From: Paramacrobiotus metropolitanus
Taxonomy: Eukaryota > Tardigrada > Eutardigrada > Parachela > Macrobiotidae
DNA: 44,875 nt
Direction: 5' to 3'
NCBI RefSeq assembly: GCF_019649055.1
Contig: NW_026570556.1
Coordinates: 1 to 44,875 of the forward strand
Of this stretch, positions 29,001 to 41,035 are shown piece after piece. The translations under genes were made by a program, and so were the position numbers. How positions within the stretch are numbered: position 1 is the first letter of the stretch; each line of letters begins with the position of its first letter. Below the pieces are notes generated by a model. It was not told the origin of the DNA. It searched no databases and saw only the letters and a program-made list of their open reading frames with translations.

Positions 29001-32000
29001 ACGCGTTGCATAGCGTTTTTATATTGTGCCGCTGTATGGGCGCTAAAACGTCACGTAGCTAGTTGCCGCAGGATGGGTTACGTTCGTTTAGCACGTTGTC
29101 GCTTATTTGAGTGCTTTGTTGGGGAGTGGGAGGCAGTAGGAGAAATGGGACATTATCATTCGGGCAGCAACAACTAAAATATGGGTGATTCGGCACCATG
29201 GCGATGTTTGGACTTAACAAAAACTGTCCAACTAAGCAATTCCCGAACTCTTTACAATTTAAGGCTAAACTGTGGCGTGCTCCCATACCCAGCCTTTCTT
29301 TTCTCTGGGTGGGGAATAGGGCCTATTGGGTTACCCGAGTTGACCGATCAGTCTGGTAACAATACCCAGTCCGGTGGATGCATCCGGACAATTCGCGTCC
29401 CGCCGTCAGTTTTGGCCGTAGCCCGTAGGGACCGGTTATTGCCGGGTTGATTGGGTTACCCTACCGGGTTTTTCCGGTTGTTGGTGCAGGAAATTCATCC
29501 TGAACGCGATATTTGGGTTCGTGGTCGATCCTTCCAGGTAGGCCCGGTAAAGTACAATTTTTCGAGATTCCGTCCGGGCAAAACCGAAAATTCTTTCTTC
29601 AGTCAGCTACTTGGGTAACGGAATCGGGTTCGTGAAGGGTAAGTCCCACTCTCGAGTTGCTTGGCCGGGTTAGGCCCAAGCTGTAGTAGCAGAACGTGGA
29701 TAAGCGAAGTGAGTCAGGAAGTCATTCGTGTTCCCGGGATTTCTATCCAAGCAAATCGTATCTTCCTGATTGGATAGCGGAGTAGATAGATCAGGGCAAT
29801 AGGTTGATAAACAAATCAGTTCGTTAGGTTCATCCGGGTTTATCCAGGTAAGCTCGGTTACTAAGCGTTGCGGGCCGATTTGCTCACAATCTGGATTTTC
29901 GCCCGTACAGAAACTGTCAATTCGTGTCACGTCGCCTAAGTAGGTAATAGGTACCGGTGGTTCTCACGCTGCTAAGGGTTGATTCGGGTAACTTCGTGAT
30001 GGTCGATTTGGTTAGCTCCGAATAATCCTTTCGAGCGCTTTAAACCGGTCTGCTGGATCTACTTTTCATTGGTTCGTGCTTTTCATTGGGAGTAAAACTC
30101 ACGAGTTTGCCTTCCGGTCGTTTAATTATAAAGCTAGCTCAGGTTTGTAGTGGACAAGTCGGGTCTGAGGGCTATTTGACCTGGTTGCTTCGGTGAAGTA
30201 CGGCTAGCTAAATTATCAAGGTTAGTTGACTGAGTAACTGTAACTCTACTTGTAATTCCTCCGGTAGCAAGACGCCGTTGAACGGTCTGCTTAGCTAAAT
30301 TTCTGGTGTTCTATCCGGCCGGAAACCGTTCATTTTGTCTCCAGGCATTTATTGAGTTACTGGGACTGGGTTACCGTCGGATAAGTTGGGTCCGGAGAAT
30401 GAAATGTCCGGGTTAATCCCGGTTCAACCGGGCTTCTCCGGTTGAGTCCGGTCAGCTGGGTTTCCTGCTGCGAGTGAGTCGACTGGCAGCTGGTCTTTCC
30501 TTGAATTATTTGGTCGTGTCGTCAGATAAATGGCAGCGGTCTGTGACATCCAGTGAGTCTGGTTATTGGCGTAATACGCATCATACTGGTTTCGACGCCC
30601 GTTCAGATGTTTCGAAGATTTACCCGTAAAGAATTCCCCAGATACAGGACGTCGTCATTCGTGGTCTGCAATTTGTGGGCCACATGGACCGGTTGATGCC
30701 GGACTGCGGAATGTTGATCCGGCAGTTCCGGGGTGGTCGATCTGGGTGGCTTCAGTTGCAGTAACGGAACCAGGGAGGGCGGTCTGCGCTCGTAAAAATC
30801 CGTATGTCTACTCTCTAAATCGTCCGGCCGCCTAACCAGGAAGCGGAATGCAAGATTTTCGATGTGTCCGGGACTTACGTTCTGGGTAATTGGAAGGTGG
30901 AGACCGGCTTTTTGCCTTCTGGCCAGGTTCAAGCTTCTTTTGGGAACCGCTCCGGGCGCTTCTAAGATTTGGGAGCAAAACGTTTGGGTGACTGAAGAAC
31001 ACAGGGGTTTCGGCTGGTTTGTCCTGGAGACTTCTAGCAGTTCCGGTTGGGTCCAATCCAGGGAATCCAGTCGGTTCATGTGGGAGTTCGTGGTTACGGT
31101 TTGCGATGGATTTCTACCGCCGTTTCCCTGATTGAGGGCCCGACCGGTACCAGAACGTGTTTAGGGACCGCGGTCTGCAGCATAACGAGTCTAATGGAGT
31201 TTTGTCTACGCCCCTCAACCCTGTTGGGGATGTCGTCATGTCGGTTTACCGGTAGCCGGTGGAACATGTCCATTTTGGGGTCAGATTTAGGGCTTATTTC
31301 ATTCCGACTGCCCGATGACTGTGATTTGCCACAAAAGCGAGGGCCTTGTGGATACCGCGTTTTGGTCGTGGCCGTGTCCGGTGTAATAGTGGGTTTTATT
31401 AATATAAGAGAAGAGATAGACTGACCGTGCTGTATCTTTATTGATGGTACATGATGACTGTACGCGGATGGTACAATGCTAGCATGCATACAAATGACTA
31501 GAGATCTCTACGTAAATGACATGTAGATGACTTGGTACAGTGTAGATGGTACAACAATGCAGAGCGTATATAGGTAGAGATAGATGGAAGTAGACGTGAA
31601 TACCTAGCGGGTATTCCGGGTCGCATAAGTGTCGGTCATAGATCTATATGCTAAGTCCGCTTACATCGTGCGGCGTGTGATCAAAAGATGATCACATCAC
31701 GTTTTCCATATGACACCGGGAAGGGTGATACTGAGTAACTGTAGTTGGGGTACGTCAGCCCTTGTAGTAAGTAGATGTTTGGAGTTAACGACTTGGCAAA
31801 CTGTCAACTTATTTGTTCGTCGAGGCAAATGACATCTGCTGCGCCGAGACCGGTCCGGTTGCGAAAAAGGCGGGACTTCTTTGGGCACCGGTAAACGTGG
31901 CGGGAAGATCTGACCGTACAGGTGAACTGGTAGCCGGGGCATTTTGCCTGATATCCGCGCTCACATTCACCAATATTTCGATTACATAAAGCATAATGCG

Positions 32001-35000
32001 GGTTGTAAGCTCTGTAGCGGGATCATGGATGACCGCCCTGGGTCCGACCGTTAACTTCTATGAGCTATGAGAAATCGGTTCCTTAGTATAAGCTACCTAT
32101 GATCCAATTGGGCGTGGTGCAGTTGATATAGTTATTTTGGCATTGTTCGGTTAGAATCATCTCTTATAACTGCTCAGGATATCTATATGAGCTTCTTCAA
32201 CCACTACCTCAGCCTCTTCTAGTACTTCTTCAGCCTTTAGCTTATGCCTCACTGCCGTTTCACGCTTCTGATTCGGGACCGGTGGATCGACCGGACTGCT
32301 GGTGGTTGGTTGTCCCGGGACCGGTGTTTGAAGTTGTTTATTTTCCCGCTTCTTCACCGATTTTTTTCCTTCGTCTGCCTCGGTATAGCTTCGGGTTTCG
32401 TTTCCGTCCGTTTTCCCGTGCCGGGTCCGGTACTTTGGCCTTTCCCTTCAGCTTCTTTGCCGTCTCCGTGTCCTCTGTTATTACAGTCTGCTTCTGCAAT
32501 TCCTGTATAGCTGGTGCCGCAAAGTCCGAAGGTGGTTTCTACTGGGATCGGTCACGCCCTCGATTTGGTGACGGACCGGGTTTCTTGCCCGGACTTGATT
32601 TAGCGGGCTGATTTTATTGGGGCACTGCAGGGCTGCTAAGCCCCGTTGATTCGGTTTATTTACCAGTCCGTCGGTTTTTCCTTCGCGTAAGTTTGCTTTC
32701 GGTTTGGTTTGACCCTTACTGGGGTTTCGCGCCGTCGATAAGTCTTTTGCAAGCGATTCGTCGGGTTACTTTTAACTACGTGATAAGGTTATTTCGCGCC
32801 ATTTGTAGCTTGAGTGGTGTATCATTCGCTCCGCCACTACAACGTTTTCCTTTCCGGAATCGACGCTTCGGATCCCGACTTTAATCGGTCCACGGAAGTC
32901 GAGTGCGGTCCATGTCCCCTCATATCGTACCTTCCGGGAAGGTTCCGTGTTGGGTTACTCTATCAGGACTTAATCCCGATTACAAAAAGTCCGGTTGTGA
33001 TTTTTTGTTAGAAACTCCGAGACTCCTCTCAAACGCTCCGTACACGACACTATTGGTGTCGGTGGCTACACCTCCGGGGTTTCCGGTGTGGGTCTCTCCG
33101 GTCCTGCGTTATCACCCGGGCCCGTGGTGGCAATACAACTCACGGCCGAAATCCAAAGGTCGGTCGATGTCCTTGTCGGACCGGTGTAGACTTCTGCCAG
33201 TTGCGCTTTTAGCGACATCCGTAAAGGCAAAAGCTAAAAAAATAAAGCATTATTCTGTCTCTAGCTAAAGTAAAAAAACATCACCGTTCCTGGAAAGCAG
33301 GTTAATAAAGAATTCAGCTAAAGATCTGAATGAGGACATCATTTCATGATTCGAAAAAGTAAATTCAAAGTCTTTGGTCCGGGTGCTTATTCCGACTAGA
33401 GCACGTCCGCTCACGAGGGCTCCAGTCCACTGGATGTCCGGTCATCCGGGTCCGAGGCATCGTTTCTCGGGATACCCGATGGAGCCGTTTCAATTCACCG
33501 AGGGTTGGGGAAGAAATGGGCGCGAAACTTACTTCTGACGGATTGAATTTGGGTATGGCATGGATCTTCGTGGCCGGGTGAGAAACTGGCGGAAAACTCA
33601 CTTGCCGACCCGGCATCATCCGGTTAGACTTGACTGAAACCTTCGAAGCCGGGTAAAACAGACTCGTACTTACATCCAGCCAAGGTTTGTCGGGTAAAGT
33701 TAGTGGAGAGGCACTGTCGCATCCGCGAATACCATAAGGCAGGTTAGAAACAGGGCCTATTGGGTCACCTGGTCGCTGGATCTTCCGGTGGAATCCGGTA
33801 TTATGACGTTTTCAACCGAGCAAAACCGTGATTTCGTGTCCTGTCACCTATTAGGCAACAAGGACCGGGTCTTCATGTGGTTGAATGCTCTAAGCGGGGA
33901 GTCCGACTCCTGCGTCCGGTCGACTCCGATGTTCCAAGGTTTTCATCTGGACAAACCCGTCAATTCTGTGCCTAGTCAACTAACTGAATAATATAGGCTG
34001 AGTAATGCCGTGTTTCGAGGGTTAAGTTTGAGGGTGGTCTCGGTATCCGAGAGAAGGCACGGTCGCAGAATCAAAATCTATGGTCAGCCTCGGCTGCTGG
34101 GTTAAAGTCCATTGGCAGCTTCGGTACTCGAGTTGAAATCCGAGTTATATCTTCGCCTGCACTTGCGGATCGTAGTTACGGGCTGTACTGAATGATGTGT
34201 CCTGCAAAAACCCTAATTTCATCTGTCATGTTTTGGGTAACGTGGAAAGGGTTACCGGCGGACTTTGAGGTTTGGATCCGGGTATCCTCGGTATCCGAAG
34301 TAACCTTAGTTGCTGTAGCAGACCGTAGTCAAGCGATCTGGTGGTTGTTCCATCCGGGAAAAACCCTAAACATCGACGTTCGTCGCCTATTGGGCAACCT
34401 TGCGGAGGGTCTTGCGGGTTAATTAAGGTGCACATCCGGGGTAGCCTCGGCTATAATGGCAGATCGTGGTTAACGGTCTGGTTGATGATCCGTCCGGGCA
34501 AGACCTTGTAAATCATCCTCGGTCGCCTATTGGGCAACGAGGACGGGGTTATTTGCGGGGATGTTGAGCCTTTAGGCAGGATCCAAGCCTTGGTGGCCTG
34601 GGGGGATCCGAGTAGTTGCCGAAAAATAAGTGTCCGGGCTCGGATTCCAACTGTTTCCTAGTTAAGGTTCTTAGCTGTGTCATAAGGGTCAATCCGATTA
34701 GTGGGGTTCCCCTTGTCCGGTGGATCTGTTGGACGACGGAGGTCGAATGAGTCACCGGAGCTCATCGATTTTGTCCGTTCTTCTGGGAAGTTCCCAGGGC
34801 CGGGCCATTTTCTACGGGCTGGAAGTTTCCCGAGCTCCTATTGGGGTTGGGGAGACCGGAGAAGGTGGTCGCTAACCAGCTGGCGGTGCCGCCAGCACCG
34901 GGCGGCCGCCATCCTGACGGTTTCCGCCGTTTCCTTGACCCCGCCATTCTGTTCACGAGAGCGCGGCGGAGGTACGATGTTCGGATTATTTCTGATTGGT

Positions 35001-35305
35001 TGATCCAAGTGGATGGCCAATATCGTACCGGTACCTCCAATACAGGTACCATCTCGGGTTACGATTGTCCTCCAGCCGGAAACTGGCATCACCACAACTG
35101 CCTTGGTTGTGGTTGCCCCATGCAGGTACCGCAGGAAAACGTGCCATCCTGGGCCCACTGGAAGAACTTGGCTTCCATTCGATCGACGTAGGTCGTTAAT
35201 CGGGCGAGCCTACTGCTGTGATGTCCGGGGCGACCGCTGGGCATCCTGCACCTGGCCACCTCTGCCCCTCGGTTACCGAAGTTTCCACGGCCGCGATTAC
35301 CGTGT
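29001..35305. repeat. Long degenerate repetitive tract, rich in CCGGGT-type motifs
   Basis: About 6.3 kb unlike its surroundings: dense GGGTTA, CCGGGT, TCCGGTTG and CCGTCCGGGCAA(A/G)ACC words. Units recur imperfectly; GCCTATTGGG(C/T) occurs at 29321, 33755, 34385 and 34525, and two units of about 140 bp sit at 34250-34400 and 34410-34540 (CTCGGTATCCGA or GCCTCGGCTAT, then CGTCGCCTATTGGGCAAC). On the minus strand it reads as Pro/Asn/Thr-rich broken frames. No frame over 160 codons survives. I interpret it as an old, decayed repeat or retroelement remnant. Confidence 0.5.
32157..32610 (-). pseudogene. Broken charged coding remnant
   Basis: On the minus strand two frames follow one another: a Lys/Pro-rich part over about 32360-32610 (with a stop) and a 66-codon frame at 32157-32357 rich in Glu/Lys and ending EEAEVVVEEAHIDILSSYKR. 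The character suits a disordered Gag- or nucleocapsid-like region, but no domain is recognisable. Confidence 0.3.
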
Positions 35306-35313
35306 AAGGTCAC
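34838..35313 (-). pseudogene. Gly/Arg-rich Gag-like remnant
   Basis: The minus-strand frame at 35089-35313 starts with GNRGRGNFGNRG and continues to FSCGTCMGQPQPRQ, reminiscent of a nucleic-acid-binding nucleocapsid region with a damaged zinc knuckle. An overlapping frame (34838-35158) continues the sequence. It lies outside the 35306 direct repeat, so it is not obviously part of the neighbouring gypsy-like element. Confidence 0.3.
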
Positions 35314-35395
35314 TATTCACTAGTCAACCCGTAACCCAGCGGGCTCTTCTGTAACCTTTATTATTCACAGCTCGCAAGACACTGCCTTTGCCGTA
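35306..35395 (-). repeat. 90 bp direct repeat, left (possible LTR piece)
   Basis: Matches 38814-38903 over its full 90 bp with some differences (shared AAGGTCACTATTCACTAGTC at the start and TGCCTTTGCCGTA at the end). The pair brackets the gypsy-like coding remnants as short LTRs would. No clear primer-binding site or polypurine tract adjoins them. Confidence 0.6.
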
Positions 35396-35576
35396 GGTAC
35401 CATCTGTGTCGGCCAACTTTTCGTCGACATTATATCCATCGATAGTAAAGTCTGCAGGTTTTTTGTTTGCTTCGGTTGGCATATCATTTGACCAGTCTAG
35501 TGGCTCCTCTGCTTTTGGTTTTTCCCCGTCTAACTAAGATGAAAAGCGGTTATCGGTTGGAACTGCACTTGGTCCT

Positions 35577-36216
35577 TCACCCTTCAATGGTGCTGTAGGA
35601 TTCAACCTTCACCTTCACCGTATTCCGAATCTTCGTATAGCTCGTTACGGTCATAGTACCATTTGAGTTTGCTAACGTGGACCACGAACTCCTGCTTCCG
35701 CCGTTTACCTTGGGTCTCGACCCGATAGGTAACGGAGACATTCTGGACAAACTTCGGTATGGACCATAATACCAACTCAAGCGTTTCGTCGCCTTGTCCT
35801 TTTTACCCGCTGGGTTAAAGACAAGGACGGCTTCACCGGGTTCGTCCAACAATATAGTTCCGTTGGACCCCGATTCGCTCGCAGGCTATTGCGTGCACTT
35901 CGGCCAGCCGTTGTCCTACGTCGGCGACAAACTTCTGGACATCAGTCGGAACCAACACGTCCACCGGAAGTATGGCTTTCCGGTAATTCAACATCCGGTA
36001 AAGAGAGAACCCGGTCACATCGTGACGGGACGTGTCATTAGTGAAGGCTACGTACGGTAAGACTTCATTCCAAGTTCCCTCATCTTGGCCGATGAATTTA
36101 GACAGCATATCGGCGATTGTCCGGTTGAACCGCTCACAAGATCCTTTGGTCTGGGGATGGTATCCAGATGTAACTAGCCTTTTCACGTGTAAGAGCTTAT
36201 AAAGCTCCGTGGTCAC
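35577..36216 (-). pseudogene. Integrase core end and C-terminal GPY/F module
   Basis: The 127-codon frame (35833-36216) includes SGYHPQTKGSCERFNRT, the segment with the catalytic glutamate of the DDE integrase. The next frame (35577-35852) contains DEPGEAVLVFNPAGKKDKATKR and YYGPYR, the GPY/F-type C-terminal module of gypsy integrases. The two are in different frames. Confidence 0.75.
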
Positions 36217-36760
36217 TTCAAAAATGGAGTTCTTTATAAAGCTCCGTTCAGAAATGGAGTTCCTCGGTCACTGAGGGACTTTAACGGAATTCCGTGCCGC
36301 CAAAAGATGTCGAACACGGGAAATTGTCCGACAGCCTCCGCCGTCTGCGCAACCAACGCCTTTGCAACCTTGGTGAATAAGTCGGTGGCCGTAATAGTGT
36401 ACTTCTTCCAACCACTTGACTTTGGTAACGGACTCAGTAGTAGTCAGTACGTCCGTAGCCCCAATCACCCAAGGGTCTTCGGCACAAAAGGGCTGCAGTG
36501 GCCCTGCTGTTGCCTTGGTCGGGATATTCCGTGTCTGGCACGGTACATTTGTCGGACTTATTCCACCATAGCCGGGAAAAAGAACCGTTCGCGAACCCGA
36601 TCCCACGTTCGTCCGAACCAGAGGTGCCCTACGTACTTCTCGTTATGACACTCTCGTAGGATCTCTTCACGGAGCTGCTTTGGCACTACCAACAGCAACC
36701 GCGTTTCTTCGGAAACGTTCGCCCGCCATCGGCGATACGGGAGTCCGTCCCTCAACATGT
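36217..36760 (-). pseudogene. Integrase zinc finger and core start, frameshifted
   Basis: The frame at 36558-36758 holds EILRECHNEKYVGHLWFGRT and FFFPAMVE, an H2C2-type zinc-binding start. In another frame at about 36290-36480 the core begins (ATDLFTKVAK and LSDRG pieces carry the two aspartates). A duplicated AAAATGGAGTTC-type block near 36225-36260 marks a local rearrangement. Confidence 0.6.
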
Positions 36761-36883
36761 ACGACTCTCGTACGATCGTGCCCTCCGACTCGGGTGGAAA
36801 CTACCGAAAGCGCTCGAGGACAAACGCGTCCTTGGCCTGCTCGGCACGGAAACCTCTTTCTGGCCGGTCAGCAACAGCAACGA

Positions 36884-37500
36884 CTAGTTGACCTGTAAGA
36901 CCGGTGGATAACGCGACAAACGATCACCGTCGTGGTGCGTCACTCTCGGTTTATACCGGATCTCCAGCTCAAACTCTTGCAGCCGTAGCGCCCAGCGCAT
37001 AAGTCGGCTGTGCGGTGTTTGGATTCCCATGATCAAACACAAGCTGTGGTGATTCGAGAAGACGGTCACTTGTCGTCCGAAAAGGAAGTGACGGAACTTC
37101 TCAAACGACCATACAATGGCCAACGCTTCGCGTTCTATAGTATGGTGTCGCGTTTCAGCATCCATCAGATGCCGACTTCCACACGCGATCGGTGTCGCGA
37201 CTATCGTCGTCGCGTTAGACCAGTACGGTGCCCAGCCCGTGCCCTGATGCGTCGAGATGCATCTCCACCGGCTTCTCCGGGTCAAAGTGTGCCAGTACCG
37301 ATGCGGTACACATGGCCACTTTGAGGTTGCCAAACGCCATTAAACCCCCCGAAAGAAGGTCTAATCCTTCTTTACCAGCGCATGCAATAACGCTGCGATA
37401 TGAGCGAAGCTCTTTATGAATCGGCAATAATAAAAGCACAAGCCCAGGAACCTCCGAAGGACCTTCAGGTTCTCCGGCAGTGGAAACTCGGCGACCACCG
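36884..37500 (-). pseudogene. Reverse transcriptase tail and RNase H remnant
   Basis: PENLKVLRRFLGL (about 37440-37480) is the connection end of a gypsy reverse transcriptase. EMHLDASGHGLG (about 37240) is the first RNase H aspartate region. The 149-codon frame at 36884-37333 has EREALAIVWSFEKFRHFLFG and VFSNHHSL, where the usual catalytic aspartate of TDHHSL is Asn, then GDRLSRYP. Frames are split between these blocks. Confidence 0.7.
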
Positions 37501-37514
37501 TGATTTGCAACCGA

Positions 37515-37790
37515 CATGTTGCAACCGATCACAACAGCGTGACCTTTCATGGAAAATTCGTCGAAAACGACGAATGGAACGATGTCCCGTGGTACAGCTG
37601 TCCCTGGACTTCCATCATCTGTCCGTTGGCACACCCGGCTGCGATGGTGGAAGGAGCCAAATCGACTACCAACAGGCCCACCACGGCAAGCTAAACAATG
37701 CCGATCTTAGATCCACTGTCCACGACTGCTTCGTACTGTACACCATTCAACTCGATGGTGACCTAAGGCAGCGGAGCTGTCAACACTGCT
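37515..37790 (-). pseudogene. Retropepsin remnant
   Basis: On the minus strand IELNGVQYEAVVDSGSKIG (about 37710-37770) carries the D-S-G active site of a retroviral-type aspartic protease. A stop codon follows it, and the frame resumes towards VVFDEFSMKGHAVVIG. Broken, not functional. Confidence 0.55.
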
Positions 37791-37995
37791 CCGGCCAACC
37801 ACACGACCTCTCCTACAAAAGAGCGTTCGTAAGCGAGCTTTCGATCAACCAAATGCCGAAGGTCAATCGACTTGACCAACCCCTTGCCCTACCAGCGGAG
37901 TTTTCTTGTCGATAGAAAGGGTTTTCTTACCTCTCTTCGGGTGCGCTTCTAAATCGCACACTTTCTGCTTCTTGTTCAAGGCCAGCTCCAACTCT

Positions 37996-38805
37996 TTAGG
38001 CTAGCTCCAACTCTCTGGCGGTGACCCCAGCCTTCTGGTCCTGAATGCGTACCAATGTAGCCTGTAAGTCGACCCCTGACAAGCCCAGGCCTGAATTCAC
38101 CAAGTGCATCCGGTTTAGCTTTACATCCGCTGAACCGATACGCCCGACAAATGCTTCGAATTGCATTTCGCGTTGTCCCCTTGGAGCTGGCTTCCTTATG
38201 AAACCGCTCTCTCCAGGTTTGGTAGTGGCCGGTCGATTCGCCGGCTCTCTATCTCCACCACCGGTCGCTTTCCGTCCAAACGTGCGACTGCGCCACTCCT
38301 GGCGCCTCGGTGGTCCAAACTTATACGACAGCTTCGGGTGGCCCGACGTGGCCACCGCCATCTTTGTGTCGCCGCCGAAGCTAACCGCTCCATTGCTGGT
38401 GGTTTGTCCCACCACTGTCCTGCAAACTCTTTCAGGCACAATGGTACTTGCCGTTATTTCTTCTGTTGGTCCCACTCAAGGGCTACGGCGTACCGGTTGA
38501 ATTCTCTCAACCGTTCATCCACGGCGTCATTCACCATGCCGGTGATCATCGGCGGACGGCTTTCCGACAAGATCTTCAAATCGCTGGACTCCTAGGCGAT
38601 TTGCCGCAAGTCAAATACCGTCGGGCCTGTAGATCCACGCGCCACCACTGGCGGTGTCGCATTGACCGTTAATCTGCTAGTGTAGTCCTCCGGCGTCGTC
38701 ATATCTCCAGCGAACAACCACTCCAACATCAACCTCTCCCTGAGTCCGGGACGAGCAATGCTCATGTACACCTTTACCGTCTAAAAAGGTCCACGGTTTT
38801 GGCAA
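37996..38805 (-). pseudogene. Gag-like remnant
   Basis: Frames at 37996-38475 (Arg/Gly/Pro-rich, KPAPRGQREMQFEAFVGRIG) and at about 38600-38805 (IARPGLRERLMLEWLFAGD) resemble Gag. Stops and frameshifts separate them. Position immediately inside the right direct repeat fits the 5' end of the element. Confidence 0.45.
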
Positions 38806-38813
38806 CAATCTGA

Positions 38814-38903
38814 AAGGTCACTATTCACTAGTCAACCCGTAACCCAGCGTGTTCTGCTTTAACAATTTTTGTTCACAGCTCGCAACACATTGCCTTTGCC
38901 GTA
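38814..38903 (-). repeat. 90 bp direct repeat, right (possible LTR piece)
   Basis: Partner of 35306-35395. The shared ends are crisp (AAGGTCACTATTC...TTTGCCGTA). The middle differs at several positions, so if these are LTRs the insertion is much older than the 4661-9796 element. Confidence 0.6.
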
Positions 38904-40507
38904 AAACAAACCTTTTATATACCGTTTTTATGAGAGTTATCATCCACAGGATCTGTGGGAATATGCTAGCGCCCATCAGATTCCTTGTCTTGGTTGAAGG
39001 CCCGAAGGTCCGAGAAGACGAAGGTCAGGTGGGGTGTGGTTGACGTAGCGGACGCGCCTGTGCTACCTGCACTGTTAATACAGGGTTCAGCTGAAGTACG
39101 TCCTATACCACAGCGCTGACCGCTATGACGTCACACAGTTAAGCGGTCTTGCGGATTACTGATTACATCGCGATTCTGCGTGCAATTTCTAAAAAAACAA
39201 TGACTCACTACTTGCCTTCTCCGCGATTCTGTTTGTTCTATTTTTATTATGGTAAATTGGCAGTCGTGACATCACAATTATTTTCTGAATTTTAAATTAT
39301 TATTTTCCGCCGTAGAAAATTTTCGAAAAATCCAAGAAAATTGAGAAAAATATTTTAACCGACCAAACATTAATTTGGCCGGTGAAAATTTACTCCCTTA
39401 ATTTCTGAAATTCCGAAAGAATCACAAACCGAAGTTCTAAGTTTTTATAACGATGCTCGAGGGCTCGTCAGTAATTAGGCCAGCTAAGCTAAATTAACCC
39501 GCAAAAAGTTGTTTAAAGCCCGTTTCTCCGGGTGAAAATGGCTTTTAGCCGACCACAACTACTTTTCGTTCGTCAAAAATGAAAGTTGCTCGGCTATACC
39601 GGGTCTACCAAGGTTTTACACGGTTAACTGAGGGTCGTATGGACCAATTTACAGGGTGAGTCCGGGTATTGTACCGGTGTTCCGAGTTGATCCGCTAAGT
39701 TGTCTGCGTGAAAACGTCCCGCTCTCGTTCTTAAAGTTGCGGGTGCGATTTAACGCAAAGCCGACCCCGATTAATGAGTGCTGAGAGGGCTCCACTCCGT
39801 CCGTTCCATCCGCTTTGTCCGGGGATCAGCGGGAACCGCCAATCAGCCGGCAAAAGTCGTCCGTTGGTCGTCTGCGCGAAGATCGATCCGCCCGCGCGGA
39901 ATAAAAGAGCATGCTGAGTCTATCTGCCCGCAAAAGAAACAAGAGAAACCAGACGGTTCCGGCTGGCGGCGATCAGATGGGGATGGGAACCGGGTTTCGA
40001 TTCTACCCTGGGTTTTCGTCGGACGTTACGGCTGTAGTTCTACACCGTATCTCAGAAAGATCCGTTGAAGGAAAACACAGGATCTGCTATCATGTGACAC
40101 CAGGCGGACAGTGGCTCACGATCTTGAGAACAAAGCTGTATTGTGTACAGAAATAATGCGCAAAGAAACCAAAACGCAAAGCACATGGAGAATGATGTGA
40201 GCGGCAAAGCGTCGTGAATACAAACTCGAGTGAGAGAATCCTATCGAATGAGACTGAACGGCACATCGAGCCGAACAGAGGAAAAAGCCTAATGCGGCAC
40301 TGGGAAGATCCAACACGAGCGAGTGAATGTTGATTGGCCGAAACGTAGAGCCGTTGGCGAGGCAAGGCGTAGCTGAGTCTGAGTCGAGGCCGACACGGCG
40401 AACGATAGCGAGTGCGACTCCGTGTGCGAGTCGGCACACCGGAAGCGGCATTGTCGCTGGCTGCCATCTGGTGGGCTGCCATAGCGACTGGCCAATCACC
40501 ACCAGTA
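38904..40507. other. Non-coding, partly CCGGGT-rich
   Basis: 39480-40060 has the same word usage as the 29.0-35.3 kb tract, suggesting one old block split by the gypsy-like insertion. Overlapping frames at 39778-40156 and 40090-40559 have no motif. No gene supported. Confidence 0.4.
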
Positions 40508-41033
40508 CAGTAAAACCTGTGACTTTGAACACTCGCGTAAATTGAACACTATGGTACATTGAACGGTCATTACGGAACCGGCGCGTCTCGTAGACTATAA
40601 CACAGGGGGGACCTCGCGTATATTGAACATCTCTCTAAAGTGAACATTGAACAAATTAGATGGAACGGATCTATTTATTTACTAATATTTTAACCTTTTG
40701 AAAATGAACAAAGCGCCGGAATCTGGTTTCAAAAGCGAAAAAACACAAGAAAAGCGCTAAACAAACCAGAGTTTACTAAACATTCGGTGGTTGCAACTTT
40801 AACACCACAAAAATTTTGATTTGTTATGCGCGAAAATAGCGTAAAAAAGGCTTGCTAACGGGGCTGTCACCCCTAAGGCGGCGCCTGTTCGCCCTCATTG
40901 GCAGCTTTAGGGTGCAGAAGCACTGTGTCCAAGGGCGGCCCCCCTGGGGGCAGCTATTCTGTACATTGAGCGGCCGTCTACATTGAACGAAGAATTTGGA
41001 ACCGCAGGTGTTCAAAGTACGCAGGTTTTACTG
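40508..41033. mobile_element. pogo/Tigger-like MITE (526 bp)
   Basis: Left end CAGTAAAACCTGTGACTTTG is inverted at the right end (41008-41033, GTGTTCAAAGTACGCAGGTT then TTACTG). Each side is bordered by TA (40506-40507 and 41034-41035). CAGT..AACCT starts, subterminal TTGAAC repeats (many here, in both orientations) and TA target sites are characteristic of the pogo/Tigger branch of Tc1/mariner. No transposase is encoded, so it is non-autonomous. Confidence 0.85.
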
Positions 41034-41035
41034 TA

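Larger units (their letters stand above)
35306..38903 (-). mobile_element. Degenerate gypsy-like retroelement, reverse transcriptase palm lost
   Basis: Minus-strand order from right to left: Gag-like, retropepsin, the end of reverse transcriptase, RNase H, integrase zinc finger, integrase core, GPY/F module. This is Ty3/gypsy order. Many frameshifts and stops break it. The interval between protease and RNase H is too short for a reverse transcriptase; only the PENLKVLRRFLGL connection remains, so the palm with its YxDD site is deleted. Confidence 0.75.

Noticed and set aside
29300-30430. GGGTTA words as interstitial telomere repeats
   Set aside because: The words are scattered and never in tandem, so they reflect the tract's general word bias.
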